DNA of 64,000 bases, taken from CAG-170 sp022779365 (lineage in GTDB: Bacteria; Bacillota; Clostridia; Oscillospirales; Oscillospiraceae). Position numbers and translations under genes: made by a program. Location of the stretch: the NCBI GenBank assembly GCA_022779365.1, contig JALFSI010000033.1:1-64000 (forward strand), read 5' to 3'. The notes under the pieces were generated by a model. The model searched no databases. It was given only the letters and a program-made list of their open reading frames with translations, and was not told the DNA's origin. Shown piece by piece: positions 31,576 through 39,138 of the stretch (within the stretch, counting starts at the first letter, position 1; the number at the start of each line of letters is the position of its first letter).

Positions 31576-32787
31576 TTGAAAAAAACCATGCTTTCCCGTG
31601 CGCTGGCGCTGCTGCTCGTGCTTGCGCTGTGCGCGCTCCCGGCGCTCGCCGCGCCGATCAGTCTGGCGCAAAGCAGCGTCTACTGCCTGTCGCAGAGCGA
31701 TTTTCCGCAGCAGGAGGAGTTTGCGGACGGCGGCATTTTCGTCTCGTCCGTGCCGTCGGAAGGTGTGTGCCGCATCGTCTACGGCAGCAGGACCATCTGC
31801 GCCGGGGACGTGCTGCCCGCCTCCGCGCTCGACGCTTTGGAAATTCGACCCGAGGCGGATCTTAAAATGGACTGCGCGCTCGTCTATCGCCCCATCAGCG
31901 CAGACGGCGTGGGGCTGCCGCAGCAGCTCTCGTTCCGCCTGACCGGCAGCAAAAATACCGCGCCGCTGGCGCGCGGGAGCGAGTTTGAGACGTATAAAAA
32001 CGTCGCCAATACCGGCACGCTGAACGTCAGCGACGCCGAGGGCGACGCGCTGGAATATACCCTCGTCCGCGCGCCGAAGCGCGGCAGCGTCGAGCTGTAT
32101 GACGACGGTACGTTCCTCTATACGCCCAAGGAGAATAAGGTCGGGCGCGACAGCTTTGTCTTTACCGCGACCGACGCCGCGGGGAATGTCTCCGACGAGG
32201 CGACGGTGCGCGTGCGCATCGTGAAGCCCACCGACGCCGCGACGTATGCGGATCTGCGCGGAAAAGACGGCGAATACGCCGCCATGTGGCTGAAGGAGAC
32301 GGGCGCGTTCTGCGGCGAGCGCGTGGCGGGCACGCTCTGCTTTGGCGCGGAAAAGAGCGTCAGCCGCGGCGAATTTCTTGCCGCCGCGATGCACGTTTTC
32401 GGGCGTGAGCCGGACGATGCGGCGCTGACCTCCGGCTTTGCCGATGAGGAGCAGGCGGCATCGTGGCTGCGCCCGTACCTCACGAGCGCGCTGCGCGCGG
32501 GCGTCATCGGCGGCACGCCGAGCGATGACGGGCTGCTCTTCCGCCCGGCGGCGGAGCTGACGCGCGCGGAAGCGGCGGTGATCGTGGCAAAGCTCCTTGA
32601 GCTGCCGCAGGACACGGCGCAGACGGTCTCGACCATTCAGCCGGACGAGGATGCAGTGCCCGTCTGGGCAAGGTCTGCCGCCGCCGCCCTGCAAACCGCC
32701 GGCATGAGTCTGGATGTCGCCCAAACAGGCGGCATCACCAGACTGGAGGCCGCGCAGCTTCTCTATGAGGCGGCAATGGTGGAGTGA
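31576..32787 (+). CDS. Secreted SLH-domain protein with Ig-like/cadherin-type domain
   Basis: 403 residues. Signal peptide cleaved near ALPALAAP; region 30-130 has no recognised fold and contains GSKNTAPLARGSEFETYKN. An Ig/cadherin-like domain (about 125-215) shows the VSDAEGDALEYTLV, GTFLYTPKENKVGRDSFVFT pattern of bacterial tandem cadherin-like repeats. Two or three SLH motifs follow (about 225-400: VSRGEFLAAAM, FRPAAELTRAEAAVIVAKLL, ITRLEAAQLLYEA), which bind cell-wall secondary polymers. ATG 31576 with CAGGAGG. A cell-surface protein of unknown role. Confidence 0.85.
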   Translation: MKKTMLSRALALLLVLALCALPALAAPISLAQSSVYCLSQSDFPQQEEFADGGIFVSSVPSEGVCRIVYGSRTICAGDVLPASALDALEIRPEADLKMDCALVYRPISADGVGLPQQLSFRLTGSKNTAPLARGSEFETYKNVANTGTLNVSDAEGDALEYTLVRAPKRGSVELYDDGTFLYTPKENKVGRDSFVFTATDAAGNVSDEATVRVRIVKPTDAATYADLRGKDGEYAAMWLKETGAFCGERVAGTLCFGAEKSVSRGEFLAAAMHVFGREPDDAALTSGFADEEQAASWLRPYLTSALRAGVIGGTPSDDGLLFRPAAELTRAEAAVIVAKLLELPQDTAQTVSTIQPDEDAVPVWARSAAAALQTAGMSLDVAQTGGITRLEAAQLLYEAAMVE

Positions 32788-32808
32788 GCACGAAAAGTTG
32801 TGATGATG

Positions 32809-32962
32809 CGTAGGGGAGGGGCTCTGCCACTCCCGTGCGGTGCGGCGGTGCAAATTTCGACGCACCGATGCGGAACGGTATGCACCCGTAGGGGCGTCCG
32901 CCCCTACACAGAATTATTCATGATTCATAAGCGAAAACCGGGAGGGGAAAATCCCCTCCCGG
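32809..32962. repeat. GTAGGGG-type repeats and a terminator stem
   Basis: Two GTAGGGG palindromes (32809-32840 and 32884-32905, CCCGTAGGGGCG..CGCCCCTAC) precede CCGGGAGGGGA-AAA-TCCCCTCCCGG (32938-32962), which on the minus strand is followed by TTTTCGC and probably ends the DUF1624 gene. Confidence 0.7.
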
Positions 32963-32969
32963 CTGAACT

Positions 32970-33686
32970 TTATTGCAAAACCTTCATTGACAGCTCCGTC
33001 ACGCCATACAGCACCGGCTGGTGAACCAGATAGATCAGCAGCGAGTGGCGACCGCAGAAGCGGAAAAAGCGCGCGATGGTGCTTTCGGAAAAGCTCCCGG
33101 GCAGGCGCGTTTTTTTCTCGCGGTACGCCATGCGCCCGATGCCGATGCCGAGCAGAAAATACCCGAGCTGCGGCAGCAGCGGGAAATAATCGCTGGAAAA
33201 AAACGTGTCCGTCGTCAGCCCCAGCGGGAACAGCCACGCCGCCTGCACGCGCACATCGCGCACGAGATAGCCGGCGACGATCAAACACAGCGCCAGCGGG
33301 AACACCGCGCCCGTCGGCAGCTTTTTAAGCAGCGGGTAGAGCATCATGCAAACGCCCAGCAGATGCAGTACGCCGAACTGGACGATCACGTCTTTACTCG
33401 CAAACCCCAGCTTGTACATCCCGAACGTTACGAGCGTAATGAGCATCCCGCAGCCGAACACGATCAGCCCCCGGCGGAAGCTGCGGCTGCCGAGCGTGGC
33501 GCAGCAGCCGGACAGGACGACGAAGATCGCCCCGCCGTACTCCTGAATAAACGTGTACCACGCCGGGAGCGTCAGCTCCGCGCCTGCGAAAAAGCTCAGG
33601 TCAAAGATGAAATGCACCGCGATCACGCACAAAATGCAGAATCCGCGCAGCGCGTCCAGCTCCCAGATACGTCCCTTTTGTTCCAT
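32970..33686 (-). CDS. DUF1624 / heparan-N-acetyltransferase-like membrane protein
   Basis: 238 residues with about seven membrane segments. WELDALRGFCILCVIAVHFIFDL at the start is the DUF1624 signature, shared with acyltransferase-3-like membrane proteins; SLLIYLVHQPVLYG near the end is the matching C-terminal motif. Probably moves acyl groups across the membrane or modifies an envelope glycan, but the substrate is unknown. Single-gene unit on the minus strand. Confidence 0.85.
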   Translation of the reverse strand: MEQKGRIWELDALRGFCILCVIAVHFIFDLSFFAGAELTLPAWYTFIQEYGGAIFVVLSGCCATLGSRSFRRGLIVFGCGMLITLVTFGMYKLGFASKDVIVQFGVLHLLGVCMMLYPLLKKLPTGAVFPLALCLIVAGYLVRDVRVQAAWLFPLGLTTDTFFSSDYFPLLPQLGYFLLGIGIGRMAYREKKTRLPGSFSESTIARFFRFCGRHSLLIYLVHQPVLYGVTELSMKVLQ

Positions 33687-33698
33687 ACGGTTTCCCCT

Positions 33699-33728
33699 TA
33701 AAAATTGGGCGGGGCAATGCCCCGCCCA
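33699..33728 (-). terminator. Terminator of the acyl-CoA synthetase gene
   Basis: TGGGCGGGGC-AAT-GCCCCGCCCA, followed on the minus strand by ATTTTTAAG. Confidence 0.85.
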
Positions 33729-33736
33729 CGGTATGT

Positions 33737-35470
33737 TCAGTCCTGAGCGACACTCTGCCGCTCGTTTTCTTCCTCCTCCAGCACGCGGTAGGCGACCTTG
33801 CCGACCAGCGTTTTCGGCAGCTCCGCGCGGAACTCGATGTCATACGGCATGGCGTACTTGGCGATGTGCCCGCGGCAGTATTCCAGAATTTCGTCGCGGA
33901 TGGCATCTGACGGCTCATAGTCGGGCTTCAGCACCACGAACGCCTTGACCTTCTGCATCTTATACGGGTCTTTCACACCGATCACGCACGACAGCAGCAC
34001 CTTTTCGTGCCCGTCGATGACGTTTTCGAGCTGACCGGGATAGACGTTATAGCCGGAGGTCACGATCATGCGCTTGATGCGCTGCGAGAAATACACAAAG
34101 CCGTCCTCGTCCATCTTACCGAGATCGCCGGAGTGCATCCACACGCGCCCGTCGGCGTGGCGGCGGAGGGTATGGTCAGTCTCCTCGGGGTTATCCATGT
34201 AGCACATCATGACGGACGGACCGCTGATGCAGATCTCGCCCTCGACGTTGGCATCGACCTCCTCGGTCGTGCCGGTCTTGACGATCTTGTAGTAGGTATC
34301 CGGGAACGGCACGCCGATCGAGCCGACGCGGTTATAGTCCTTCGGCGTCAGGCAGCTCGCCGTGACGCACTCGGTCAGACCATAGCCCTGCCGGATCTGG
34401 ACCTCGGCGTTGTGCTCCTTGAGGAACGCATCGACCTTCTTTTTCAGCTCCACGGACAGGCTGTCGCCGCCGCAGAACACACCCTTGAGGCACGACAGGT
34501 CGGCACTTTCCAGATTCTCCGCGCGCAGCAGCGCCTCAAAGAGCGTGGGAACGCCCGGGATGATGTTCGGCTGCTTTTTGATGAGCAGCTCGGCATATGT
34601 TTTGACATTGAACTGCGGGACAAGGATGCACGTCGCGCCGCCGATGAGCGCCGTGTGGATGCCGATGCCAAGCCCGAAGCCGTGGAACACGGGCATGACG
34701 GAGAGCATCTTCATGCCGTTGATGGGCGCGAAGCCGGACGCGGCGATGGTCTGAAGCCCGCACGCGTTAAAGTTGAGATTGCTGAGCATGATGCCCTTGG
34801 TCGTGCCGGTCGTGCCGCCGGAGTAGAGGATGGAGGCGCAGTCGGTGAACCTGCCGAACTCCTTGGGCAGCGGCAGATCGCGCTTGCGCCCCACGCGCAT
34901 AAACTCGTTCCACAGCACATAGTTGCCCTTTTTGGGAAGCGGGGGGATCTTGCGCCCCTTTGTGAGCGCAAAGCCGACCGCCAGCACCGGCGGCAGCTCG
35001 TCCACGATGCGCGCCACGAGCAGCATGGTGTCTTTGTTTGCAAGCTCCGGCAGAATGCCCGCGACCTTGCCGTAGAACTGGTCGAGCGTCAAGATCGCCT
35101 TGGACTTGGAAAAATCAAGGTAGAATTTGATCTCGCTTGCCGCCGAGAGCGGGTGGATCATGTTCGATACCGCGCCGATGCGGTTGAGCGCATAGAAGCT
35201 GTCGAGCGCCTGCGGGCAGTTCGGCATACAGATCGTCACACGGTCGCCCTTGCCGATGCCCATTGCGAGATACGCCTTTGCCGTGCGGTCGATCCGCTCC
35301 ATAAACTCGGCAAACGTCGTTTTTTTGCCCATGAACTCATAGGCGATATTTTTCGGATATTTGTCCGCAGCGGCGCGGACCATTTCATAGATGGTTTTTT
35401 TCGGGTAGTCCAGATGCGCCGGCGTGCTGTCGTAGTATTTGAGCCACGGCGCAGACGAAGAGATTCCCAT
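33737..35470 (-). CDS. AMP-dependent acyl-CoA synthetase/ligase
   Basis: 577 residues, ANL superfamily. ILYSGGTTGTTKGIMLSN is the phosphate-binding loop, RQGYGLTECVTAS the A5 motif, HSGDLGKMDEDGFV and RIKRMIVTSGYNVYP the A7/A8 hinge, and PKTLVGKVAYR holds the A10 lysine. Activates a carboxylic acid (probably a medium or long-chain fatty acid) as acyl-AMP and then acyl-CoA. The upstream region has two TTACACACA direct repeats and a hairpin that may regulate it. Confidence 0.9.
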   Translation of the reverse strand: MGISSSAPWLKYYDSTPAHLDYPKKTIYEMVRAAADKYPKNIAYEFMGKKTTFAEFMERIDRTAKAYLAMGIGKGDRVTICMPNCPQALDSFYALNRIGAVSNMIHPLSAASEIKFYLDFSKSKAILTLDQFYGKVAGILPELANKDTMLLVARIVDELPPVLAVGFALTKGRKIPPLPKKGNYVLWNEFMRVGRKRDLPLPKEFGRFTDCASILYSGGTTGTTKGIMLSNLNFNACGLQTIAASGFAPINGMKMLSVMPVFHGFGLGIGIHTALIGGATCILVPQFNVKTYAELLIKKQPNIIPGVPTLFEALLRAENLESADLSCLKGVFCGGDSLSVELKKKVDAFLKEHNAEVQIRQGYGLTECVTASCLTPKDYNRVGSIGVPFPDTYYKIVKTGTTEEVDANVEGEICISGPSVMMCYMDNPEETDHTLRRHADGRVWMHSGDLGKMDEDGFVYFSQRIKRMIVTSGYNVYPGQLENVIDGHEKVLLSCVIGVKDPYKMQKVKAFVVLKPDYEPSDAIRDEILEYCRGHIAKYAMPYDIEFRAELPKTLVGKVAYRVLEEEENERQSVAQD

Positions 35471-35538
35471 TCCTTGTCATCCTTTCTTTTTGGGAACATC
35501 CCTGCGCAACAGCGCCTGCGGGCTTCGCCGGATCTTTC

Positions 35539-35612
35539 GCCCCCAACTCTTCCGTTTGAAAGATTTGAAATACACAAAGTATTCCTGCATCTTTCAAACG
35601 TCGATTTGGGGC
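35539..35612. repeat. Long hairpin in the acyl-CoA synthetase leader
   Basis: GCCCCCAA (35539-35546)/TTGGGGC (35606-35612) outside and CGTTTGAAAGAT (35553-35564)/ATCTTTCAAACG (35589-35600) inside. No T-run; lies within about 70-140 bp of the start codon on the transcribed side. Confidence 0.65.
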
Positions 35613-35671
35613 AAAATCTCTCGCCGAATCCTCTTGCCGCTATTGTGCAGCGATGTTCATTTGTCGCAATG

Positions 35672-35737
35672 CCCGGTAGAATTTGCTATTTGTTACACAC
35701 ACCCGATAGAGTCTGCCCATTACACACACCCGGCAGA
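35672..35737 (-). promoter_or_regulatory. Tandem 27-30 bp repeats upstream of the acyl-CoA synthetase
   Basis: CCCGGTAGA, CCCGATAGA and CCCGGCAGA start at 35672, 35702 and 35729; between them TTACACACA occurs at 35693 and 35720, exactly 27 bp apart. On the gene's own strand the motif is TGTGTGTAA followed by T/GGGC. Regular spacing of about 2.6 helical turns suggests binding sites for a regulator; no spacer diversity, so not CRISPR. Confidence 0.45.
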
Positions 35738-35786
35738 ATATCCCTATCCTTCGCAGTATACTACGTTTCCTCGTGATTGGCAAGTC

Positions 35787-36935
35787 TCAGCGGTTCAGCA
35801 GCCGCGCGATGGGGGGGCGGTAGACCTTCATTGCACCCACGGGGCAAAATTCCTGGCAGCAGAAGCAGTGGATGCACGCCTTGCGGTCGATGCGCGGCAG
35901 CTTTTGCTGCATTCGGATCGCCTTGGCGGGGCAGATACGCGCGCATTTGGCACAGCCGATGCACGTCTTTTTCTGCGGCAGGGGCTTTGGCGTAAAGAAT
36001 GCCCGCATCGCCGTGTTTTCCAGCCGGCCGAGCAGCCTGCCGTCCTGCCCGAAAAAGACGGTCCCCTGCGCTTTTGGCGCCTGAAAATCCGGCACAAGGA
36101 ACGCGCTCAGGTCGCCTGTGATGTGCAAATCCTCGACCTTCTCCGGGCACAGCCCGCGCTGCACCGCCGCGCGGAGCGTGGGGACATCGCCCGCCGTCAT
36201 GCCCAGCATTGCGGCGCAGGCAAGATCGAGCTTGTGCGCGCTTGCCGATGCCGCCAGCACGCCGATCTTCCTCGGCGTGCCCTGCGTCGGACCGTTTCCC
36301 TCCATGCCCACCACCGCGTCGCAGATGCAAAGCCGCGGGGCGAAATACTCGGCTAAGTCTACCAGCATCCCGGCAAAATCCTCCGCCTTGGGGTACTGAT
36401 AGTGATACTCCGGCTTCATCGTGCCGGGGATCACGCCAAAAAAGTTCTTGACAGCGTTCGTCATGCCCATCATGCCGTGGCTTTTGAGCTTGCAGAAGTC
36501 GATGATGGCGTCCGCGCTGTCTAAGTAAGCGGTGTAGGTGAAATGCCGCGCCACGGCGGCGTTGGGGTTTTCAACGCTCTTCTGCGAAAAATCCATGTTC
36601 AGCGCCGCACCCGCCGCCTCGCACTGCCGCATCCCGGCGGCGTCATAGACGTGCGTCAGATGTGCGGCGTTATACAGCCCTCCGGGGCTGTCACCGAGCA
36701 CAACGGACGCGCCGCGCGCCTTCAGCAGCTCGATGAGCGCGCACAGCAGCTCCGGGTGCGTGGTAGCGGCTTCCTCCGGCTTCATCGCGGAGACGAGATT
36801 GACCTTAATGACGATGCGCATCCCGGGGCTGACCCAATCCAGCCCCCCCAGCGGTGCAAGCACCTGCTCCATTGCGCGGCGGCACTCCGCCGGGTCATAG
36901 CTCCCGCAGGCGACGATGCTGACATCCGATTGCAT
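35787..36935 (-). CDS. DUF362 domain protein with C-terminal 2[4Fe-4S] ferredoxin
   Basis: 382 residues. DUF362 region (about 1-290) with VIKVNLVSAMKPEEAATTHP, GDSPGG, DFCKLKSHGMMGMTNAVKN and VVGMEGNGPTQG; two cluster motifs follow, CIGCAKCARICPAKAI and CIHCFCCQEFCPVGAM. Cytosolic iron-sulfur protein of unknown redox role, common in anaerobes. ATG 36935 follows GGAGGG; an upstream extension of the frame has no ribosome binding site. Confidence 0.88.
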   Translation of the reverse strand: MQSDVSIVACGSYDPAECRRAMEQVLAPLGGLDWVSPGMRIVIKVNLVSAMKPEEAATTHPELLCALIELLKARGASVVLGDSPGGLYNAAHLTHVYDAAGMRQCEAAGAALNMDFSQKSVENPNAAVARHFTYTAYLDSADAIIDFCKLKSHGMMGMTNAVKNFFGVIPGTMKPEYHYQYPKAEDFAGMLVDLAEYFAPRLCICDAVVGMEGNGPTQGTPRKIGVLAASASAHKLDLACAAMLGMTAGDVPTLRAAVQRGLCPEKVEDLHITGDLSAFLVPDFQAPKAQGTVFFGQDGRLLGRLENTAMRAFFTPKPLPQKKTCIGCAKCARICPAKAIRMQQKLPRIDRKACIHCFCCQEFCPVGAMKVYRPPIARLLNR

Positions 36936-37008
36936 GGCGATCCCTCCTGAATCAAACTGCCTTTTACTATACCATATCAGCCCCATAATTTCAAACCATT
37001 CGCACAGC

Positions 37009-37037
37009 TTTACAAAAGGATCTCAATACGGTATAAT
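37009..37037 (+). promoter_or_regulatory. Promoter of the LCP gene
   Basis: TTTACA (37009-37014), 17 bp, TATAAT (37032-37037). Confidence 0.75.
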
Positions 37038-37074
37038 AGAATGTCAGATCCAAACGAAAAGGGGGCAGAACGCG

Positions 37075-38517
37075 ATGCCGGAAACCCCGCGCCAGCCGGA
37101 CGAGCGCGAGCTCGACGCGCTGCTGGACGACGTCAAACAGCTTCTCGGCGATGAGCCGGAGAGCAAGCCCGCGCCGCCGCAGACGAGTGCGCCGCGCGCC
37201 TCGGACGTCCACATCGACTATGAAAAATTTTACGGCGAAATTCCGCCAGACCCCGCGCCCTCGCGCGTGCCGGACGCGCCGACGCAGGTATTCCAGCCGC
37301 TGACTGCCTACGAGCAGTCCAAGCCCGCGTACCAGACCGCGCGCCGCGCGCTGTATGAAAAGCAGCGCGAGCAGGAGCGTCTGGCGCGCGAGCAGGAACG
37401 GCAGGCGCGCGAGGCGCAGGAGGAACAGGCAGTGCAGGCGCTGGAGCAGAAGAAAAAGCGCCGCCGCGCCGATTTGGAGCAGACCGCGCCCATGGACAGC
37501 GCCGCCTACGCACAGTGGCTCTATGAGCAGGGCGACGGCAGCGAGACGCGTGAGCACCGCCGTGTGGCGGCGGAGTTTGCCGAAGAAAATGATGAAAACG
37601 CGCCGAAAAAGCGCAAAAAGCACAAGCCGTGGTGGCTCGTTTTCCCGGCGCTGCTGCTGCTGATCGCACTGGCGCTCGTCGTGTTTGCCAAGCAGCCCAA
37701 GGCGGCGGACGGGGGACTGGGTGAGCGCGTGCGCGGCAGCTCCACGATCCTGCTCTGCGGCACGGACGAGGGCGGCTGGCGCACGGATACGATGATGCTG
37801 CTGAACGTTTCCCGCAAGGACCGTTCCATGCGGCTCGTGTCCATCCCGCGCGATACGCTGGTGTACTGCTCCTACTCCGTGCCCAAGATCAACTCCGCCT
37901 ACGGCTGGGCGGGCGGCGGCGAGGAGGGGATGGACGAGCTTCTCTCCCGCGTGTCGGAGATCATCGGCTTCCGCCCCGACGGCTATATGCTCATCGGGCT
38001 GGAGACGTTTGAGCAGCTTGTGGACTGCATGGGCGGCGTCACGTTTGACGTGCCTGTGGATATGCAGTATTCCGACCCCGCGCAGGGGCTGGAGATCGAC
38101 CTTTCCGTCGGGCGGCAGAGGCTGAACGGCGCGCAGGCGATGCAGCTCGTGCGCTTCCGCTCCGGCTATGCCGACGCCGACCTCGGACGTGTGAATGTCC
38201 AGCGCGATTTTATGCGTGCCGCGCTCAGCCAGTGGGCATCCCCGCTGAAGCTCGTACACGCGCCCAAGGCGCTGAAGCTGCTGACGGAGTCGGTCAGCAC
38301 TGACCTCTCGGCGCAGAATATCCTCTGGCTGGCGGAGTCCGTCCTGCTCTGCAAGGGCGACGTGCAGTCCGCCACCCTCCCCGGCACGCCGATGAACATC
38401 GCCGGCGGCTCGTATTATGTCCTTGACGCGCAGGGCGTCGCCGATCTGGTGAACAGTGCCTGCAATCCCTATCAGGAAGGAGTCAGCGCTGCGGAGCTGT
38501 CTATCCGCAACGGCTAA
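37075..38517 (+). CDS. LytR-CpsA-Psr (LCP) family wall-polymer ligase
   Basis: 480 residues, membrane-anchored. A long charged cytoplasmic N-terminus (about 1-185), including an E/Q/R-rich helix QREQERLAREQERQAREAQE, precedes one membrane segment (WWLVFPALLLLIALALVVF) and the extracellular LCP domain: DTMMLLNVSRKD, MRLVSIPRDTLV, LNGAQAMQLVRFR, DLGRVNVQRDFM with the conserved arginines. LCP enzymes attach teichoic acids or other glycopolymers to peptidoglycan. ATG 37075 with AAAAGGGGG. The cytoplasmic part is longer than in most LCP proteins. Confidence 0.9.
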   Translation: MPETPRQPDERELDALLDDVKQLLGDEPESKPAPPQTSAPRASDVHIDYEKFYGEIPPDPAPSRVPDAPTQVFQPLTAYEQSKPAYQTARRALYEKQREQERLAREQERQAREAQEEQAVQALEQKKKRRRADLEQTAPMDSAAYAQWLYEQGDGSETREHRRVAAEFAEENDENAPKKRKKHKPWWLVFPALLLLIALALVVFAKQPKAADGGLGERVRGSSTILLCGTDEGGWRTDTMMLLNVSRKDRSMRLVSIPRDTLVYCSYSVPKINSAYGWAGGGEEGMDELLSRVSEIIGFRPDGYMLIGLETFEQLVDCMGGVTFDVPVDMQYSDPAQGLEIDLSVGRQRLNGAQAMQLVRFRSGYADADLGRVNVQRDFMRAALSQWASPLKLVHAPKALKLLTESVSTDLSAQNILWLAESVLLCKGDVQSATLPGTPMNIAGGSYYVLDAQGVADLVNSACNPYQEGVSAAELSIRNG

Positions 38518-38521
38518 AAGA

Positions 38522-39088
38522 ATGGAACTCGATCAAACACTTTACACCGGGCGTCCCGCCGACTGTTCGGGACGTCTGCCCAAGGAGGTCGCCTGCTACG
38601 ATCTGCTGGACCGCCTGCACATCCCCTACACCCGCGCCGACCACGAGCACGCCGACACCATCGAAGCCTGCGAGGCGGTCGAGCGCGTGCTGGGCGAGAA
38701 GATTTGCAAGAATCTTTTCCTCTGCAACCGCCAGAAAACGAATTTTTACCTCCTGATGCTGGAGGGCGACAAGGTTTTTAAGACCAAGGACCTCTCCAAG
38801 CAGCTCGGCGTGGCGCGCCTGTCGTTTGCCGACGCGGAGGATATGGAAAGGTATCTGAACATCACCCCCGGCTCAGTCAGCGTGCTGGGGCTGATGAACG
38901 ACGCGGAAAATCATGTCCAGCTCGTCATCGACAAGCCCATCTACGACTCGCAGCGCATCGGCTGCCACCCGTGCATCAATACCTCCACGCTGGCGATCAA
39001 TACACAGGACATCCTAAACACCCTCCTCCCCGCCGTCCACCACGAGCCTATCGTCGTAGACCTTCCGCTGCCGGAGGAAGCCGAATAA
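38522..39088 (+). CDS. YbaK/ProX-type aminoacyl-tRNA editing protein
   Basis: 188 residues of the YbaK/prolyl-tRNA deacylase fold: CYDLLDRLHIPYTRADHE, KNLFLCNRQKTNFYLLMLEG, KQLGVARLSFADAEDM, PGSVSVLGLMND and GCHPCINTSTLAI. The last two motifs point to the ProX subgroup, which hydrolyses Ala-tRNA(Pro) or a similar mischarged tRNA in trans. Starts 4 bp after the LCP stop, so it shares that mRNA, though no functional link is evident. RBS within the end of the LCP gene is weak. Confidence 0.88.
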   Translation: MELDQTLYTGRPADCSGRLPKEVACYDLLDRLHIPYTRADHEHADTIEACEAVERVLGEKICKNLFLCNRQKTNFYLLMLEGDKVFKTKDLSKQLGVARLSFADAEDMERYLNITPGSVSVLGLMNDAENHVQLVIDKPIYDSQRIGCHPCINTSTLAINTQDILNTLLPAVHHEPIVVDLPLPEEAE

Positions 39089-39096
39089 AACCACGC

Positions 39097-39130
39097 AAAA
39101 AAGGACTCCCCAAGCGGGGAGTCCTTTTTT
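39097..39130. terminator. Bidirectional terminator between ybaK-like gene and BspA gene
   Basis: AAAAAAGGACTCCCC-AAGC-GGGGAGTCCTTTTTT, fully symmetric. Confidence 0.95.
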
Positions 39131-39138
39131 ATTGCGTA

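Noticed and set aside
35672..35737. Possible minimal CRISPR array
   Set aside because: Repeats are only 9 nt, the intervening sequence is itself repetitive, and there are no cas genes in the window.
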